Assembly (NCBI GenBank): GCA_949299165.1
Contig: CASFZJ010000011.1
Coordinates: 1-43,529, forward strand
From: an uncultured bacterium
GTDB taxonomy: Bacteria; Bacillota_I; Bacilli_A; RFN20; CAG-826
Direction of reading: 5' to 3'
Length of the DNA: 43,529 nt
The notes under the pieces were generated by a model that saw nothing but the letters and a program-made list of their open reading frames with translations, did not search any database and was not told the origin of the DNA. This document shows positions 28,131-36,834 of the stretch, piece by piece (within the stretch, counting starts at the first letter, position 1; each line of letters opens with the position of its first letter). The position numbers and the translations under genes are program-made.

Positions 28131-29177
28131 ATGGGAAAATACGTCGTTAAACGTCTTTGTTTTATACTTGTTACCTGTTTTATTGCGCTTTCTTTGACTT
28201 ATATATTGCTTAATTGTTTAAAGATCACTCCGATTATGAGCAATAACCCTGGTCAAATTTTGGCATATTATAACAATCAAGTTCAGAAAGGATTTGCTGT
28301 TGTTTTAACTGAGCCAAGTGATCAATATGGTGAATTATTAAGTCAAGTTACTGCTGGAAGCGGAATATCAGAAGTAACATATTATTTTTATAGTCGTCCA
28401 ATTATGGATCGATATGTTAGTTGGTTAAGCAACGTCTTATTACGTTGGGATTGGGGCGTTTCTAATTCTTTTAGTGTTAACCAACCTGTTTTTGATATTC
28501 TAATTGGTAGATTACCAACAACAATTTCAATAAACATTATTAGTGTTTTAATATCTGTCCCTTTAGGAATTGGTTTTGGTGTTTTATGTGCTCTTAAAAA
28601 AGATTCAGTTTTTGATAATGTTTCCCAACTTATTATTATGGCTTTCATATCAATTCCTGGCTTTGTTTTAATTTCTTATTTGATTATGGGAGCGTATACA
28701 ACTGATTGGTTACCTCCTTTCTGGCCACAAGACACTGATCCAATGGTTAAAAGAGTAGCTGGTTATATCATTCCTGTTGCAGCTCTATCAATTGGTTCGA
28801 TTGCTGGATATGCGCGTTTTGTTAGAGCTGAACTTTGTGAAGTTTTATCAAGCGAATATCTTTTACTTGCAAGAACTAAAGGTTTAACTCGCGGTCAAGC
28901 AATTTTACGTCATGCTTTTAGAAATTCGATGGTTCCAGTTTTACCTTCGGTTGTTAGTGAATTTATCGCTATCCTTGGTGGTTCGATGATTCTTGAAAAT
29001 TTATACAGAATTAATGGCGTCGGTCAACTTTATATTGCTGCTTTTAATGCTAGAGACTATGACTTACTTATGGTTGATATGGCTTTTTATACCATTATCG
29101 GATTAGCTGCAGCAATTGTTGTTGACTTATCGTATGGATTTATTGATCCACGTATTAGAATGGGGGCAAAGAAATAG
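28131..29177 (+). CDS. oppB: Oligopeptide ABC permease OppB
   Basis: The 348-residue inner-membrane subunit has the family's N-terminal helix (residues about 8-30) and a soluble outside loop to about 130. Five more helices follow. The EAA loop reads LLLARTKGLTRGQAILRHAFRNSMVPVLP, which docks with the ATPases OppD and OppF. The C-terminal helix is followed by DPRIRMGAKK. It starts with GGAG 8 nt upstream and is followed by oppC with a one-base gap. A transcript from oppA or a weak promoter in the 113-nt gap could serve it. Confidence 0.9.
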   Translation: MGKYVVKRLCFILVTCFIALSLTYILLNCLKITPIMSNNPGQILAYYNNQVQKGFAVVLTEPSDQYGELLSQVTAGSGISEVTYYFYSRPIMDRYVSWLSNVLLRWDWGVSNSFSVNQPVFDILIGRLPTTISINIISVLISVPLGIGFGVLCALKKDSVFDNVSQLIIMAFISIPGFVLISYLIMGAYTTDWLPPFWPQDTDPMVKRVAGYIIPVAALSIGSIAGYARFVRAELCEVLSSEYLLLARTKGLTRGQAILRHAFRNSMVPVLPSVVSEFIAILGGSMILENLYRINGVGQLYIAAFNARDYDLLMVDMAFYTIIGLAAAIVVDLSYGFIDPRIRMGAKK

Positions 29178-29178
29178 T

Positions 29179-31185
29179 ATGGTTGAAGAAGGAAAATTTG
29201 TTCTTAACGAAGATACTGGTGAAGTAATCGATATCAAACAATCAGATTTTGAATTTGTCCATAAAGACAAAAATATTCATGATGTCAAATTTAGTGGTAA
29301 AGCGACTACTTTCTTTAAAGATGCCATGAAACGTTTTGTTAAGTCTAAACCTGCTTTTGCTGGCGGTATTATTGTTGGCATCTTAATCCTTATGTCAATA
29401 ATTGTCCCAGAATGTACTAGCAATGTTGGTGCATTTAATGTTGACAGAAATTCAGCTGGTGGTGATGTTTCTGAAAGACTTATTCAGCCAAAATTATTTC
29501 CAGCTGGAACTGGTTTTTGGGATGGAACAATAAGAAAAAACGATATTTTATTTAATGAAGAAACTCAAACTCCAAGTGGTTATAGAGAAGGTTCGTTTTC
29601 TGATTTAGTAACTTATGAAAAAACTGTCGATTCATCTGGAGAATTAGGAAAAGGCGGCTATATAAATGTTTATTGTTTAGATAGCAATAATTTAGGCAAC
29701 TTATATACTAATGAATACATTAAATTTGATCTAAGCAATAACTATAATCTTGATATTGAATTACTTAATGAAGAAGTAAGTGGATATGCAATATCCCCTT
29801 ATAGAGTTTGTCTTGAATTAAACGAAGAAAATCCAACTAGATATTATCTTACTGATAATGGTGGAGAAAACTTTGTTAATGGTACATCTTTTAAGGTAAG
29901 CATTAATGAAGTCTTAGCTGGTAAAATTGAAACTAGTGCCGAACCTTTTGAAGCTTGTGTTAAAATTGAAGTTCAAACTCAACCTTCAAATAGAGGCAAT
30001 ATCTTAATCAAAAGTATTTCTCTTACCAGCGATACTCAAGATGAAGAAACTCAAATCAAACTTGCAAATTATTCATTTGATGATGCAAACCAGGCGCTTT
30101 TAAAGAAAAAAGAAGATGCTGGTTTTTGGACAAGTACAAGTGGCAAAACAGCCTATAAAGTTAATTATACTTACTGCAGTTTCTTATATGACCAATATGA
30201 AGATATTTATGGAATTAAAACATATACTTATACAAACAATGGTCTTTTAGATTTAGAAACAAAAGGTCAAATTACATTACATTTCAATGATGAGATGATT
30301 TTACCAGCAACTAAAGATCCTGAAGTTTTAGCTCAAAGATTTGAAATTACAGGAAATTCACCTATCGCCAGGATTGTCGAACAAGTTGGTGATGCAAAAT
30401 ATAATGTTTTAACTAAATCTTATGAAGGCTATACTCTAGTTTGCGAAGTTTATGGCTATCGTTTACTTGGATACGATTCAATGCCAATTTTCCTTTTTGG
30501 GACAAACACTAATCGTAAAGACTATTTTAAATTGATTTTCACAAGTTTAAGATTCTCATTCCTTTTAGCAATTGGTGTTAGTGCAGTTAACATTATTTTT
30601 GGTCTTATTTGGGGATCGATTTCAGGCTATTTTGGTGGATGGACAGATATTTTAATGGAAAGATTCTGTGAAATTTTGTCTTCTCTTCCATCAACTGTTA
30701 TCATCACTTTATGTATTCTTTATGGTAAAGAATGGAATTGGGGTGATATGAGTGATATTATCGCTCTCATGGTCGCCTTGTTTATGACAGGATGGATGGG
30801 TGTTGCCGCACGAACTAGAACGCAATTCTACCGTTTTAAAGGAAGAGAATATGTTCTTGCAAGTAGAACACTTGGAGCAAAAGATACACGTTTAATCTTT
30901 AGACACATTTTACCTAACTCGATGGGTACAATTATTACAGGATCAATCCTTATGATTCCTAGCGTTGTTTATACTGAAGCTAGTATTGCTTATCTTAAAT
31001 TAGGCTTACAAGGTCAAAATATGTTTGGTGTTATTCTTTCTGAAGCTAACGCTTATTATCAAGGCGAAAACACATTTATCCTTATTATTCCTACTTTAAT
31101 TATGGCTTTCTTGCTTGTTTCGTTTAATTTATTTGGTAACGGTCTGAGAGACGCGTTTAACCCACAACTTAAAGGGAGTAACTAA
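29179..31185 (+). CDS. oppC: Oligopeptide ABC permease OppC with large extracytoplasmic insertion
   Basis: ATG 29179 lies one base after the oppB stop and has a GGGGG upstream; the longer frame from 29116 lies inside oppB. The product has 668 residues; ordinary OppC has about 300. An N-terminal cytoplasmic segment leads to helix 1 (about 58-75). Then about 350 residues with beta-rich, polar character precede FLFGTNTNRKDYFKLIFTSLR, the position where FGTD.GRDVFSR.. starts in normal OppC. The usual permease core follows, with an EAA loop ASRTLGAKDTRLIFRHILPN. The insertion should lie outside the membrane between helices 1 and 2, close to where OppA docks. It may help capture substrate. Confidence 0.88.
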   Translation: MVEEGKFVLNEDTGEVIDIKQSDFEFVHKDKNIHDVKFSGKATTFFKDAMKRFVKSKPAFAGGIIVGILILMSIIVPECTSNVGAFNVDRNSAGGDVSERLIQPKLFPAGTGFWDGTIRKNDILFNEETQTPSGYREGSFSDLVTYEKTVDSSGELGKGGYINVYCLDSNNLGNLYTNEYIKFDLSNNYNLDIELLNEEVSGYAISPYRVCLELNEENPTRYYLTDNGGENFVNGTSFKVSINEVLAGKIETSAEPFEACVKIEVQTQPSNRGNILIKSISLTSDTQDEETQIKLANYSFDDANQALLKKKEDAGFWTSTSGKTAYKVNYTYCSFLYDQYEDIYGIKTYTYTNNGLLDLETKGQITLHFNDEMILPATKDPEVLAQRFEITGNSPIARIVEQVGDAKYNVLTKSYEGYTLVCEVYGYRLLGYDSMPIFLFGTNTNRKDYFKLIFTSLRFSFLLAIGVSAVNIIFGLIWGSISGYFGGWTDILMERFCEILSSLPSTVIITLCILYGKEWNWGDMSDIIALMVALFMTGWMGVAARTRTQFYRFKGREYVLASRTLGAKDTRLIFRHILPNSMGTIITGSILMIPSVVYTEASIAYLKLGLQGQNMFGVILSEANAYYQGENTFILIIPTLIMAFLLVSFNLFGNGLRDAFNPQLKGSN

Positions 31186-31187
31186 TT

Positions 31188-33137
31188 ATGGCAGAAAATA
31201 AAGAAGTTGTACTTTCGGTCAAGAATTTAGCTATTTCTTTTAAGACCGATAGAGGTATTGTAAAAGCTGTTCGTGGTGTTTCATTTGATTTATATAAAGG
31301 GGAAACACTTTGTATTGTTGGTGAATCAGGTAGTGGAAAATCTGTTACCAATAAAGCAATTATGGGTATTAGCGCTGCAAATGCAATTATTGAAAATGGT
31401 TCAATAATGTATGAAGGTGAAGATTTAATTAGAGTTAGTGAAGAAGAATTCCATCGTATTAGAGGTCATAAAATTGGAATGATTTTCCAAGACCCTTTAA
31501 GCGCTTTAAACCCAGTTATGAAAATTGGTAAGCAAATCACTGAAGCTACTCTCATTAATCGAGATATTTTAAAAAGACATTTCCGTGAATTGATTTCGAA
31601 AGAACTTGTAAAATATCGTAATGCAAAAACTAACTATGCATATGATCTTGAGTTAATTAATAATGAACTTGAATTTATTAAAAGTAAAACTAATGATTTT
31701 AAGAAGTTTTCTAGAAAACAAGAAAAAAATGCTGAAGCAATTGAAAAGTTAGTTAATGAAATTAATAAAGAAGTTAATGATTCAAAATCAAGAACAAAGA
31801 GTGAAATCGAAAGACTTGATAAAAAAGAGAGTAAATTGAAAGATAAAATTCAAAAATTAAATCAAGAAAATGAATCTGATTTAAAGAAAAAGATTGCAGA
31901 AGTTGAAGGAAAAACAAATTCTACATTACTTAATGAAAACAAATCGTTCTTTGAAAAAGCAGAACAAATTCATGATTGGAAAGAATATTTTGAATTAAGA
32001 AAACAACTTTTAGTTAACTTATTAAAAATAACTAAAACAAGTTATAAAGAAATTAAGCCACTTTTAAAACGCGATTTAACTGAAAGAAAAAAATCAGCAA
32101 AAATTAAAAATAATGAGTATGCTAAAAAACTTGAAAGTGAGCATCTTGAAAGAAGAGCGAAACTTGAAAAGGAGCTTTCTAATACCGAGAATGAACTTAA
32201 AGAATTTGTTCAATCTTTAACTGAAGAAGAAAAAGCAAAAATTGAAGAAATAAATACTCATAATGCTCTCGCTAGAAAAAAATCGAAAAAAGCCAGTACC
32301 AATATTAATATTTCAAAAACAACACATGATGATTCATTGGTTATTTTAAAAACTGGTATTGAAAAATATGATAACCTTTTAGAGAAAATTGATGAGGCTA
32401 AAAAGGCGATTCAAAAAGAAAATGAAGATTATATCAATAGCACAAAGATAACTAAAGAAGAAGCTAAAAGAATGGCTTTAGAAGTCATGAAAGAAGTTGG
32501 AATTCCAATGCCAGAAAAGAGATTTAAGCAATATCCATTTGAATTCTCTGGTGGTATGAGACAAAGAATTGTTATTGCAATTGCTTTAACTGCTAATCCA
32601 GACATTTTAATTTGTGATGAGCCAACAACCGCGCTTGACGTTACAATTCAAGCTCAAATTCTTGAACTTATTAATAAACTTAAAAGAGATAGACATCTTT
32701 CATGTATTTTCATTACACACGATTTAGGTGTTGTTGCTAATATGGCTGATAGAGTTGCTGTCATGTATGCAGGTAAGATTGTTGAATATGGTTTAGCAAA
32801 TGAAGTTTTCTTCGATCCACGTCATCCATATACTTGGGCTCTTCTTTCATCTATTCCTGATGTTGATTCAAAAGAAAAGCTCGAAGCAATTCCTGGTACT
32901 CCACCAGACATGTTAAATCCACCTGAAGGTGATGCTTTCGCTTTAAGAAGTAAATATGCAATGGCAATTGATTTTAAATATGAGCCACCATTTTTTAAAG
33001 TTAGTGATACACACTACGCTGCAACTTGGCTGTTATATCCTGGTGCTCCTGAAGTTGAAATGCCACGTATTGTTAAAACTCGTATAGAAAATGCTCTTAG
33101 AGAGAAAAAAGAGAAAGAAAATAAGGAGGCTAATTAA
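31188..33137 (+). CDS. oppD: Oligopeptide ABC ATPase OppD with coiled-coil insertion
   Basis: The 649-residue protein contains a normal peptide-transporter ATPase: Walker A GESGSGKS (45-52), Q-loop Gln101, signature FSGGMRQR (453-460), Walker B ILICDEP (473-479) and an H-loop THD. The C-terminal part has the family extension PGTPPDMLNPP, but Cys residues of the usual zinc/iron cluster are not seen. About 300 residues (125-425), rich in Lys and Glu and predicted to be coiled coil, are inserted between the Q-loop and the signature. Ordinary OppD has about 330 residues. The insertion should project into the cytoplasm. It overlaps no gene, and GGGAG precedes ATG. Confidence 0.9.
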   Translation: MAENKEVVLSVKNLAISFKTDRGIVKAVRGVSFDLYKGETLCIVGESGSGKSVTNKAIMGISAANAIIENGSIMYEGEDLIRVSEEEFHRIRGHKIGMIFQDPLSALNPVMKIGKQITEATLINRDILKRHFRELISKELVKYRNAKTNYAYDLELINNELEFIKSKTNDFKKFSRKQEKNAEAIEKLVNEINKEVNDSKSRTKSEIERLDKKESKLKDKIQKLNQENESDLKKKIAEVEGKTNSTLLNENKSFFEKAEQIHDWKEYFELRKQLLVNLLKITKTSYKEIKPLLKRDLTERKKSAKIKNNEYAKKLESEHLERRAKLEKELSNTENELKEFVQSLTEEEKAKIEEINTHNALARKKSKKASTNINISKTTHDDSLVILKTGIEKYDNLLEKIDEAKKAIQKENEDYINSTKITKEEAKRMALEVMKEVGIPMPEKRFKQYPFEFSGGMRQRIVIAIALTANPDILICDEPTTALDVTIQAQILELINKLKRDRHLSCIFITHDLGVVANMADRVAVMYAGKIVEYGLANEVFFDPRHPYTWALLSSIPDVDSKEKLEAIPGTPPDMLNPPEGDAFALRSKYAMAIDFKYEPPFFKVSDTHYAATWLLYPGAPEVEMPRIVKTRIENALREKKEKENKEAN

Positions 33138-33138
33138 A

Positions 33139-35553
33139 ATGGAATTAAATGAAAAAGAAGAAAAGAAATTAGAGTCCTCAAAAAAATCATTGCTCTCACA
33201 AGACGTTAAAATCTATCAAAGTGTTCAAGAACCTGGGGTTGCTATTGGTAAAGACGATGATGACAAAAGCGAACACACTGTGGAAAGTGTTGATGAACTT
33301 AAAGATGAAACTGACCACAAAAAAGCGCTTTCGTATATCACTAAGAAATGTAAATTTAAACAAGAATATGTTGATGACCATATTATTTTAAGTGTAAATC
33401 ATTTGAAACAATATTTTTCATTCGGAAGTGGATTTTCAAAATACAAATTAAAGGCTGTTCATGATGTTTCCTTCCAAATTAAAGAAGGCGAATGCTTTGG
33501 TCTTGTTGGTGAATCTGGTTGTGGAAAAACTACAACAGGTCGTTCGATTATTCGACTCTATAACATTACCAGTGGTTCTATTTATTATAAAGGTTATAGA
33601 ATTGGTGCCGGTAGTAGGTGGAATGAAAAAGAAATAAAATACACTAAAATTAGATATAAGCAAAAAGTTAAAGATTTAAATGCTAAATTAGCCTCTGGAG
33701 AAATTACTAAAGAACAATTTGACAATGAACTAAAAGAAGCTAAAACTTATCTTGAGAATGTCATTAAAGTTCAAAAAGCAAAAATTAAACAAATTGAATA
33801 TGATGATAAACATGCTGGAAAGGTCCACGCTGTAAATATTGATAGTTTGCTTTTACCTTACAAAAAAGAGATTAATGAAGCTAAGAAAAAAATAAAATCC
33901 GAACTTAATAGTGCTTTAATTGAATATAATAGCAAAATTAAATCGTTAAAAGCTGATGCAACATTGAAACTTAATGATCAAGCGTTGAGCCAAGAAGAAA
34001 AGAAAAATACGCAAGAATCGCTTAATGCTTCTTTAAAGCAAGAAAAAGAGTTACATTCTCAGAAGAAAGCACAAATTAAAGCCAATTATTCAGAAACAGT
34101 TAAAAAAGCAAAAAATAGTATTGCAAGAGTTAAAAAGGAACAACGTATTAACAGGAAGAGAAGTTTGATGCAAGAAATTCAAATGATTTTCCAAGATCCA
34201 GTTGATTCTCTTGATCCTAGAATGACAGTTGAAAGTATTATTTCTGAAGGCTTGCAAATTCAAGGATTCCATAACAAAGCGGAAAACCATAAAAAGGTAG
34301 TCGAAGTTCTTGAAAGAGTTGGGCTTATTGAAGATTATGCTAACCGTTATCCACATGAGTTCTCAGGTGGTCAAAGACAAAGAATTGGTATTGCTCGTGC
34401 CTTAGTTATGAATCCAAGACTTTTGATTTGTGATGAGCCAATTTCAGCACTTGATGTTTCTATTCGTGCTCAAATTATAAATTTACTTAATGATTTGAAG
34501 AACGAAATGGATCTTTCGATGCTATTTATCGCACATGATTTATCTGTCGTTAAATATTTCTGCGATCGAATTGCGGTTATGTATTTTGGTGAAATTGTTG
34601 AACTTACCACAAGTGATGAGCTTTTTAAACATCCATTACATCCATATACAAAATCACTTCTTAGTGCTATTCCAAAGCCAAATCCACTGACTGAAAAAGA
34701 GAGAGTTAGAATTGTTTATAATCCTCAAAAAGAACATGATTATTCAGTTGAGAAACCTAAGATGGTTGAAATTCTCCCTGGACATTTCATTCTTGCTAAT
34801 TCTGCTGAAGTTGAAAAATACAAGAAAGAAATTGAAGAACTTGATATCAAACATGCTGAAGAAGAAAAAGAGGAAAATGAACATATTTCTAATGAAAACT
34901 TTGTAGATGACCAACATTCTGATGAAAATATTTCTTCATCTAACGATGTAAAAGAAAAAGAGGGTGCTTCGGATGCTAGCACTGAACCTATTTTAGAAAA
35001 TAGCACTACAAAAAAAGAAGAAATTACAGAAATAGCCTCTCAAGAAAGTGAAACTCTTTTATCATCTAATGAGCAAGAAGTTGCTTCTAATGAGAAAATT
35101 GAAAAATTAGACGAAACAACTCAAGAAGAAGCAAAAGAAGAAAAAAATGAAGATATTTCTGAAGAAATCAAAGTTAGTGAAGAAAGCGAAATCGATGCAT
35201 CCGAAAAAGATATTGAAGAAGAAAATAAGAAAACCGTTGCAGAAGAGGTAAAACCTGTTAAAGCTATAAGAAGTAAAAAAGGTTCTTCACGAGTTAAAAC
35301 TTCAAAGAAAGATGAAAAAGAAGTTTCCGATATTCTTCAAAAGCAAAGAAATGGGGAAATCAAGAAGGTTTACCATGTTAAGAAAGTTGATGGCAGATGG
35401 GAAATAATGCTTAAAGAGGGTCTTAAAGCTATTAAAACTTTTGCAACAAAACCAGAAGCAATTGAATATGCTAATCAATTAGCTAAATCTCAAAACGGAA
35501 CAGTTTTAGTCCATGCTTCTAAAGGAAAAAATAAAGGTAAGTTTACTAAATAA
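33139..35553 (+). CDS. oppF: Oligopeptide ABC ATPase OppF with insertion and C-terminal DUF2188
   Basis: ATG 33139 is chosen because AAGGAGG lies 8-9 nt before it; the longer frame from 33091 lies inside oppD. The 804-residue product has an 80-residue N-terminal extension, Walker A GESGCGKT (124-131), Q-loop Gln352, signature FSGGQRQR (408-415) and Walker B LLICDEP. A charged coiled-coil insertion (about 160-340) lies before the Q-loop, whereas in OppD it lies after. After the normal end (IPKPNPL near 515) come about 220 acidic, low-complexity residues. A compact end domain follows, about 745-803: YHVKKVDGRWEIMLKEG, then FATKPEAIEYANQLAK and GTVLVHASKGK. This matches DUF2188. Such a fusion is not usual for OppF. 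Confidence 0.9.
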   Translation: MELNEKEEKKLESSKKSLLSQDVKIYQSVQEPGVAIGKDDDDKSEHTVESVDELKDETDHKKALSYITKKCKFKQEYVDDHIILSVNHLKQYFSFGSGFSKYKLKAVHDVSFQIKEGECFGLVGESGCGKTTTGRSIIRLYNITSGSIYYKGYRIGAGSRWNEKEIKYTKIRYKQKVKDLNAKLASGEITKEQFDNELKEAKTYLENVIKVQKAKIKQIEYDDKHAGKVHAVNIDSLLLPYKKEINEAKKKIKSELNSALIEYNSKIKSLKADATLKLNDQALSQEEKKNTQESLNASLKQEKELHSQKKAQIKANYSETVKKAKNSIARVKKEQRINRKRSLMQEIQMIFQDPVDSLDPRMTVESIISEGLQIQGFHNKAENHKKVVEVLERVGLIEDYANRYPHEFSGGQRQRIGIARALVMNPRLLICDEPISALDVSIRAQIINLLNDLKNEMDLSMLFIAHDLSVVKYFCDRIAVMYFGEIVELTTSDELFKHPLHPYTKSLLSAIPKPNPLTEKERVRIVYNPQKEHDYSVEKPKMVEILPGHFILANSAEVEKYKKEIEELDIKHAEEEKEENEHISNENFVDDQHSDENISSSNDVKEKEGASDASTEPILENSTTKKEEITEIASQESETLLSSNEQEVASNEKIEKLDETTQEEAKEEKNEDISEEIKVSEESEIDASEKDIEEENKKTVAEEVKPVKAIRSKKGSSRVKTSKKDEKEVSDILQKQRNGEIKKVYHVKKVDGRWEIMLKEGLKAIKTFATKPEAIEYANQLAKSQNGTVLVHASKGKNKGKFTK

Positions 35554-35625
35554 TTTTCGGTTGTAAGTTAAAATCTTAATAGAAAATATTTCTACATTTA
35601 ATAAGTTAAGTACTTCTAATTCCCA

Positions 35626-35658
35626 AATAAATGGCGGCTAATTTTGCCGCCATTTATT
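35626..35658 (+). terminator. Intrinsic terminator of the opp operon
   Basis: A perfect 13-bp stem (35626-35638 with 35646-35658) has core ATGGCGGC / GCCGCCAT and a 7-nt loop. The T run is short. The core recurs at 36376-36405. The rest of 35554-35854 contains only AT-rich upstream sequence for the next gene; TAAAAT at 35808-35813 is a possible -10. Confidence 0.8.
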
Positions 35659-35854
35659 CTTAAGAAATGCTTCGACTGAAAAAAATGAAATCTTAATTTT
35701 ATATTTGAATCACTTCAAAGCATTTGAGTGAATTTCACGTGAAAATTTATTTAAAATGAATAATTTGTGATTAACGTTGAAACATTTTTTTGATAATATA
35801 CCTAGACTAAAATTATTCGCATTGTATGATGTAAGAAGAAAGGAGTGAGAAAAT

Positions 35855-36370
35855 ATGGCCTCAAAAGTTTTTAAAGTAATTAAAATAACTTGCTTATTAC
35901 TTGCCGCTATTTTTGCAACAATTGGATCGTGTATTGATGAAACACTTTTTGTCGCACTTGGATTTGTTGGACTAGTATTAGGATTAGTTGCTTTATATGT
36001 TGGTATCGTTTTAACTTTTGGCGCCAAAAGACAAACTAGAGGAATTGGCTATGCACTAGTTACAGCATCTATAGTTGCAACATTTGGTGTTGAACTATTC
36101 AACTTAGTTGAAGGCGGAAAACTTCAAATCGGTGATGTTTTTGTAGTTTTAGCTTTAGTTTTAACTGTTGTTGTTTTTGTTTGCTTAGGTTTATTAAAAC
36201 TATTTACATCTGAAGAAAGTACTACTGAAAACTTAGATAAACGTGTTGAACTTTTAAAGAGTTATAAAGACATGGTTGCTGAAGGTTTCTTGACTCAAGA
36301 AGAGTTTGAAGCAAAACGTGTTGAGCTATTAAAAGTTAAATCTTCTAAGAAAGACAAATCAACAAAATAA
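35855..36370 (+). CDS. Membrane protein with C-terminal SHOCT-like domain
   Basis: The 171-residue protein has four hydrophobic segments: about 9-24, 30-52, 64-80 and 96-116. The last 40 residues, KRVELLKSYKDMVAEGFLTQ then EEFEAKRVELL, form the short helical SHOCT motif, often found at the C-terminus of membrane or phage-linked proteins and thought to mediate oligomerisation. AAAGGAG precedes ATG. It stands alone between two terminators. No function can be assigned. Confidence 0.7.
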   Translation: MASKVFKVIKITCLLLAAIFATIGSCIDETLFVALGFVGLVLGLVALYVGIVLTFGAKRQTRGIGYALVTASIVATFGVELFNLVEGGKLQIGDVFVVLALVLTVVVFVCLGLLKLFTSEESTTENLDKRVELLKSYKDMVAEGFLTQEEFEAKRVELLKVKSSKKDKSTK

Positions 36371-36375
36371 GTATT

Positions 36376-36405
36376 AATTAAATGGCGGAAAACCGCCATT
36401 TAATT
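36376..36405 (+). terminator. Intrinsic terminator of the SHOCT membrane gene
   Basis: A perfect 13-bp stem (36376-36388 with 36393-36405) has an AAAA loop and core ATGGCGG / CCGCCAT, the same core as the terminator at 35626. A short T-containing tail follows. From 36406 to 36573 nothing is recognisable. Confidence 0.8.
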
Positions 36406-36573
36406 TGTGAATAAATTGTTACCTTCCTAATAAATAATTGCTTTATTTTATTAACCGTGAAAATAATTTCAATACTTTTCACGAAAGATTTTAGAAAAGT
36501 AATTATTACTTGAAAAATAACTTTACGAAATTTTTGTTTATTATTTCATTTATTATTCAGCATAAATTTTATG

Positions 36574-36601
36574 TTGACAATATTTATCAAGAGTATATAC
36601 T
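36574..36601 (+). promoter_or_regulatory. Near-consensus promoter of the lysine importer operon
   Basis: A perfect TTGACA (36574-36579) and TATACT (36596-36601) are 16 bp apart. The predicted start, near 36608, is only a few bases before the riboswitch. Confidence 0.85.
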
Positions 36602-36610
36602 TTTAACGAA

Positions 36611-36772
36611 GATTGATAGAGGCGCAATCAAGATTAGTAACTTGCGGAGAAGGCGTTCATAGAAACAAGCGAAAGGCGAGATTGCCGAAACAATATCTAG
36701 GCATAGATATTGATTGGGCTATAGGAGAAGATCCTTATAGACTCCTAGAATTTTCTAGAGGCGCTATCGGTG
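36611..36772 (+). promoter_or_regulatory. Lysine riboswitch (L box)
   Basis: The L-box aptamer blocks appear in order: GATAGAGGCGC (36615), AAGATTAGTAA, GGAGAAGGCG, GAAAGGCGAGATTGCCGAAA, a GGGCTATAGG segment and the closing GAGGCGCTATC (36758-36768). GATAG and CTATC pair as P1. Lysine binding to this aptamer class normally favours the downstream terminator and switches off the operon. The terminator at 36787 is the expression platform. It predicts that the following importer, or its substrate, is lysine. Confidence 0.9.
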
Positions 36773-36786
36773 TGACTTGATTTATT

Positions 36787-36816
36787 AAGATTGCATCGAG
36801 CGATGCAATCTTTTTT
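36787..36816 (+). terminator. Riboswitch-controlled terminator
   Basis: AAGATTGCATCG pairs with CGATGCAATCTT and is followed by six T residues, 19 nt before ATG 36835. GATTGC of this stem can also pair with GCAATC in the aptamer at 36624, a possible antiterminator contact. Confidence 0.85.
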
Positions 36817-36834
36817 AAATTAAGGAGCATTTAT

